From Sphingobacterium sp. SGR-19 (GTDB lineage Bacteria; Bacteroidota; Bacteroidia; Sphingobacteriales; Sphingobacteriaceae): 64,000 bases of DNA. This document shows positions 62,930-64,000 of this stretch, piece after piece (position 1 is the first letter of the stretch; every line of letters begins with the position of its first letter). The stretch covers positions 854,848-918,847 of the forward strand of contig NZ_JAAKGS010000001.1 of assembly GCF_011043555.1 (NCBI RefSeq). Direction: 5' to 3'. A program made the translations under genes and the position numbers. The notes under the pieces were generated by a model. The model was not told where the DNA came from, made no database searches, and saw only the letters and a program-made list of their open reading frames with translations.

Positions 62930-63898
62930 ATGGAAATAAAACAATACGATAGCATGGAAGAACTGTTGGGCGGCAGAACGTCCCGCTACTTTGCAGAAGC
63001 TTTTCGACATTATCACGTCCCTATGGACATGCTCACGGAAAGCGGTAACACTATAACGGGCATGATAAACGTGTGCTACGATGGTCCCGCACGTCCGCGG
63101 AACGAAGATGTTCATTTGGGAAGTCTCGAATATACCGCACTGGTGATGCGCCTGGGCGGGCATGCGCTTAACCGGTTAGGGATGATAGCCCCTTCAGACA
63201 TTGCCCGTGGCTTCGCTTCTTCTGTAGATGTGAAGATCAGTCGCAGCTTAGGTACAGGTCAGATTCCGGTCCGCTGTCGCTTGCTGGCAAGCCGTAACGG
63301 ATTAAACTGTGTACAGGGTACCTGCAGTACCATCGAAGTGGATATCGGCGGGAATAGATGCAAAGTGACTATCGACCACCGTGGAGGAAAGCGCTACCTC
63401 GTTCTGCCCGAAGCCCAAAAGATGGCTGATACCGATGGTGAGACACAACTTTACGGTACGGGCTACCGCACCCGAGGACTCCATATTAGCGACGTGGCAA
63501 TTGACATTTCACAGCGGTTTATCTGTGCAACATTCGAATATGACCCGATGTTTTTAGAGGAAACCTACGAAGGCATCGGCACGGCCCGTCATATGTTGCT
63601 TCCTACCGAAAGTATCCAGCTTTTCGGGCAGCTTATGCAGGCGCTGCTTTACCAAATGGATAGTACAGACCGGGAAAGTTGTCCGAATATATGGCTACGT
63701 ACCATGAGCCTGCGGTGCCAGCGACCGCTATTTGGAACGAGCGGACACGCATTTGTCCAGTTCGACCGGATCCAAACCATCGTCTCGGGTGGCATCACCT
63801 GGCAGATCATTGATCTTACGGGGCAGGTCGGCAACTACCATGGTAGGTTCCGTGTAGCACACAAAAAAGACAAAGTGTATGTCTTCAAACTAAATTAG
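62930..63898 (+). CDS. AvrD-like family protein
   Basis: 322 residues, about the size of AvrD (near 311). Two halves look alike: MEELLGGRTSRYFAEAFRHY with MINVCYDG, and TQLYGTGYRTRGLHISDVAI with FICATFEYD; each is followed by a helix, HLGSLEYTALVMRLGGHALN or LPTESIQLFGQLMQALLYQM, then an Arg-rich strand (WLRTMSLRCQR). Such a double hot-dog-like layout and the SRYF and GYR motifs recall AvrD of Pseudomonas syringae, which directs synthesis of syringolides, small acyl glycosides recognised by plants. No plant link is implied here. Assignment from memory of the family, so moderate. Confidence 0.55.
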   Translation: MEIKQYDSMEELLGGRTSRYFAEAFRHYHVPMDMLTESGNTITGMINVCYDGPARPRNEDVHLGSLEYTALVMRLGGHALNRLGMIAPSDIARGFASSVDVKISRSLGTGQIPVRCRLLASRNGLNCVQGTCSTIEVDIGGNRCKVTIDHRGGKRYLVLPEAQKMADTDGETQLYGTGYRTRGLHISDVAIDISQRFICATFEYDPMFLEETYEGIGTARHMLLPTESIQLFGQLMQALLYQMDSTDRESCPNIWLRTMSLRCQRPLFGTSGHAFVQFDRIQTIVSGGITWQIIDLTGQVGNYHGRFRVAHKKDKVYVFKLN

Positions 63899-64000
63899 AC
63901 ACATAGGTCAAATTCCTTAAGGAGTATTTTGCGTTATAAATTTATTAATTTTTGATGATTGTACAATTTTCTTCTTTGCTGTATTGAATCGGCTTTTATG
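63899..64000. other. Right-edge intergenic sequence
   Basis: AT-rich, no gene start recognised within the window. Confidence 0.4.

Noticed and set aside
58740..63898. Complete prophage
   Set aside because: Only lysis-type and DNA-binding genes are visible; no integrase, terminase, portal, capsid or tail gene occurs in the window. A prophage continuing beyond 64000 cannot be excluded.

Overview
The window comes from a Bacteroidota chromosome, most likely the family Sphingobacteriaceae (Sphingobacterium, Pedobacter or Olivibacter-like; the genus cannot be fixed from the sequence alone). Indicators are two SusC/SusD pairs, three ECF-sigma/FecR pairs, a LytTR two-component pair, a DUF5686 outer-membrane protein, A-rich translation starts, and promoters of the Bacteroidota form TTTG-N19/20-TAnnTTTG in front of tRNA-Lys, an ArsR operon and a beta-barrel gene.

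Layout. 1-13.3 kb: the 3' end of a glutathionylspermidine-synthase-family gene, a debranching-enzyme/GT4 operon, a flavin-type stress protein, an HI0933-type flavoprotein, an AsmA-like membrane protein coupled to a 32-residue ORF, a Tat-exported Gfo/Idh/MocA oxidoreductase, a DEAD-box helicase behind a structured non-coding stretch, DoxX, Dps and an RluA-type pseudouridine synthase. 13.4-28.1 kb: DUF5686 protein, Crp/Fnr regulator, VOC protein, ankyrin protein, ribD, prmC, tRNA-Lys with decayed tRNA-like repeats behind it, an OmpA lipoprotein, YciI protein, a LytTR regulator with its kinase, an AraC fragment, map, DUF202, DUF1697, and an ArsR-SRPBCC-DoxX operon with visible operators.

28.2-58.6 kb is accessory and mostly leftward: (a) a TonB receptor / DUF4876 lipoprotein / DUF6850 barrel / lipoprotein locus; (b) ECF sigma, FecR and a 581-residue STN-domain protein with AGVxN repeats instead of a TonB receptor; (c) ECF sigma, FecR, SusC, SusD and a phosphodiester glycosidase, flanked by an approximately 75-bp direct repeat that contains the end of a beta-barrel gene; (d) ECF sigma, FecR, SusC, SusD and a metallophosphoesterase with FG-GAP repeats. 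Loci (c) and (d) both pair a glycan importer with a surface enzyme acting on a phosphoester, which suggests phosphorylated glycans or related phosphodiesters as substrates.

58.7-64 kb holds the most unusual region. A compact leftward cassette has the full logic of a phage lysis module: a three-TM holin-like protein, a CHAP-type endolysin, and a lipoprotein with a C-terminal TM segment that fits a unimolecular spanin. No capsid, tail, packaging or integrase gene is present. Upstream lie an unrecognised 198-residue protein, a 143-bp array of thirteen exactly phased 11-bp units, an excisionase-type HTH protein, and a 322-residue HTH-sensor protein. The sensor gene is divergent from a gene resembling AvrD, the Pseudomonas syringae enzyme that makes diffusible syringolide signals. 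An orphan, possibly signal-controlled lysis module is the main candidate for an undescribed system; this is inference from gene content and layout.
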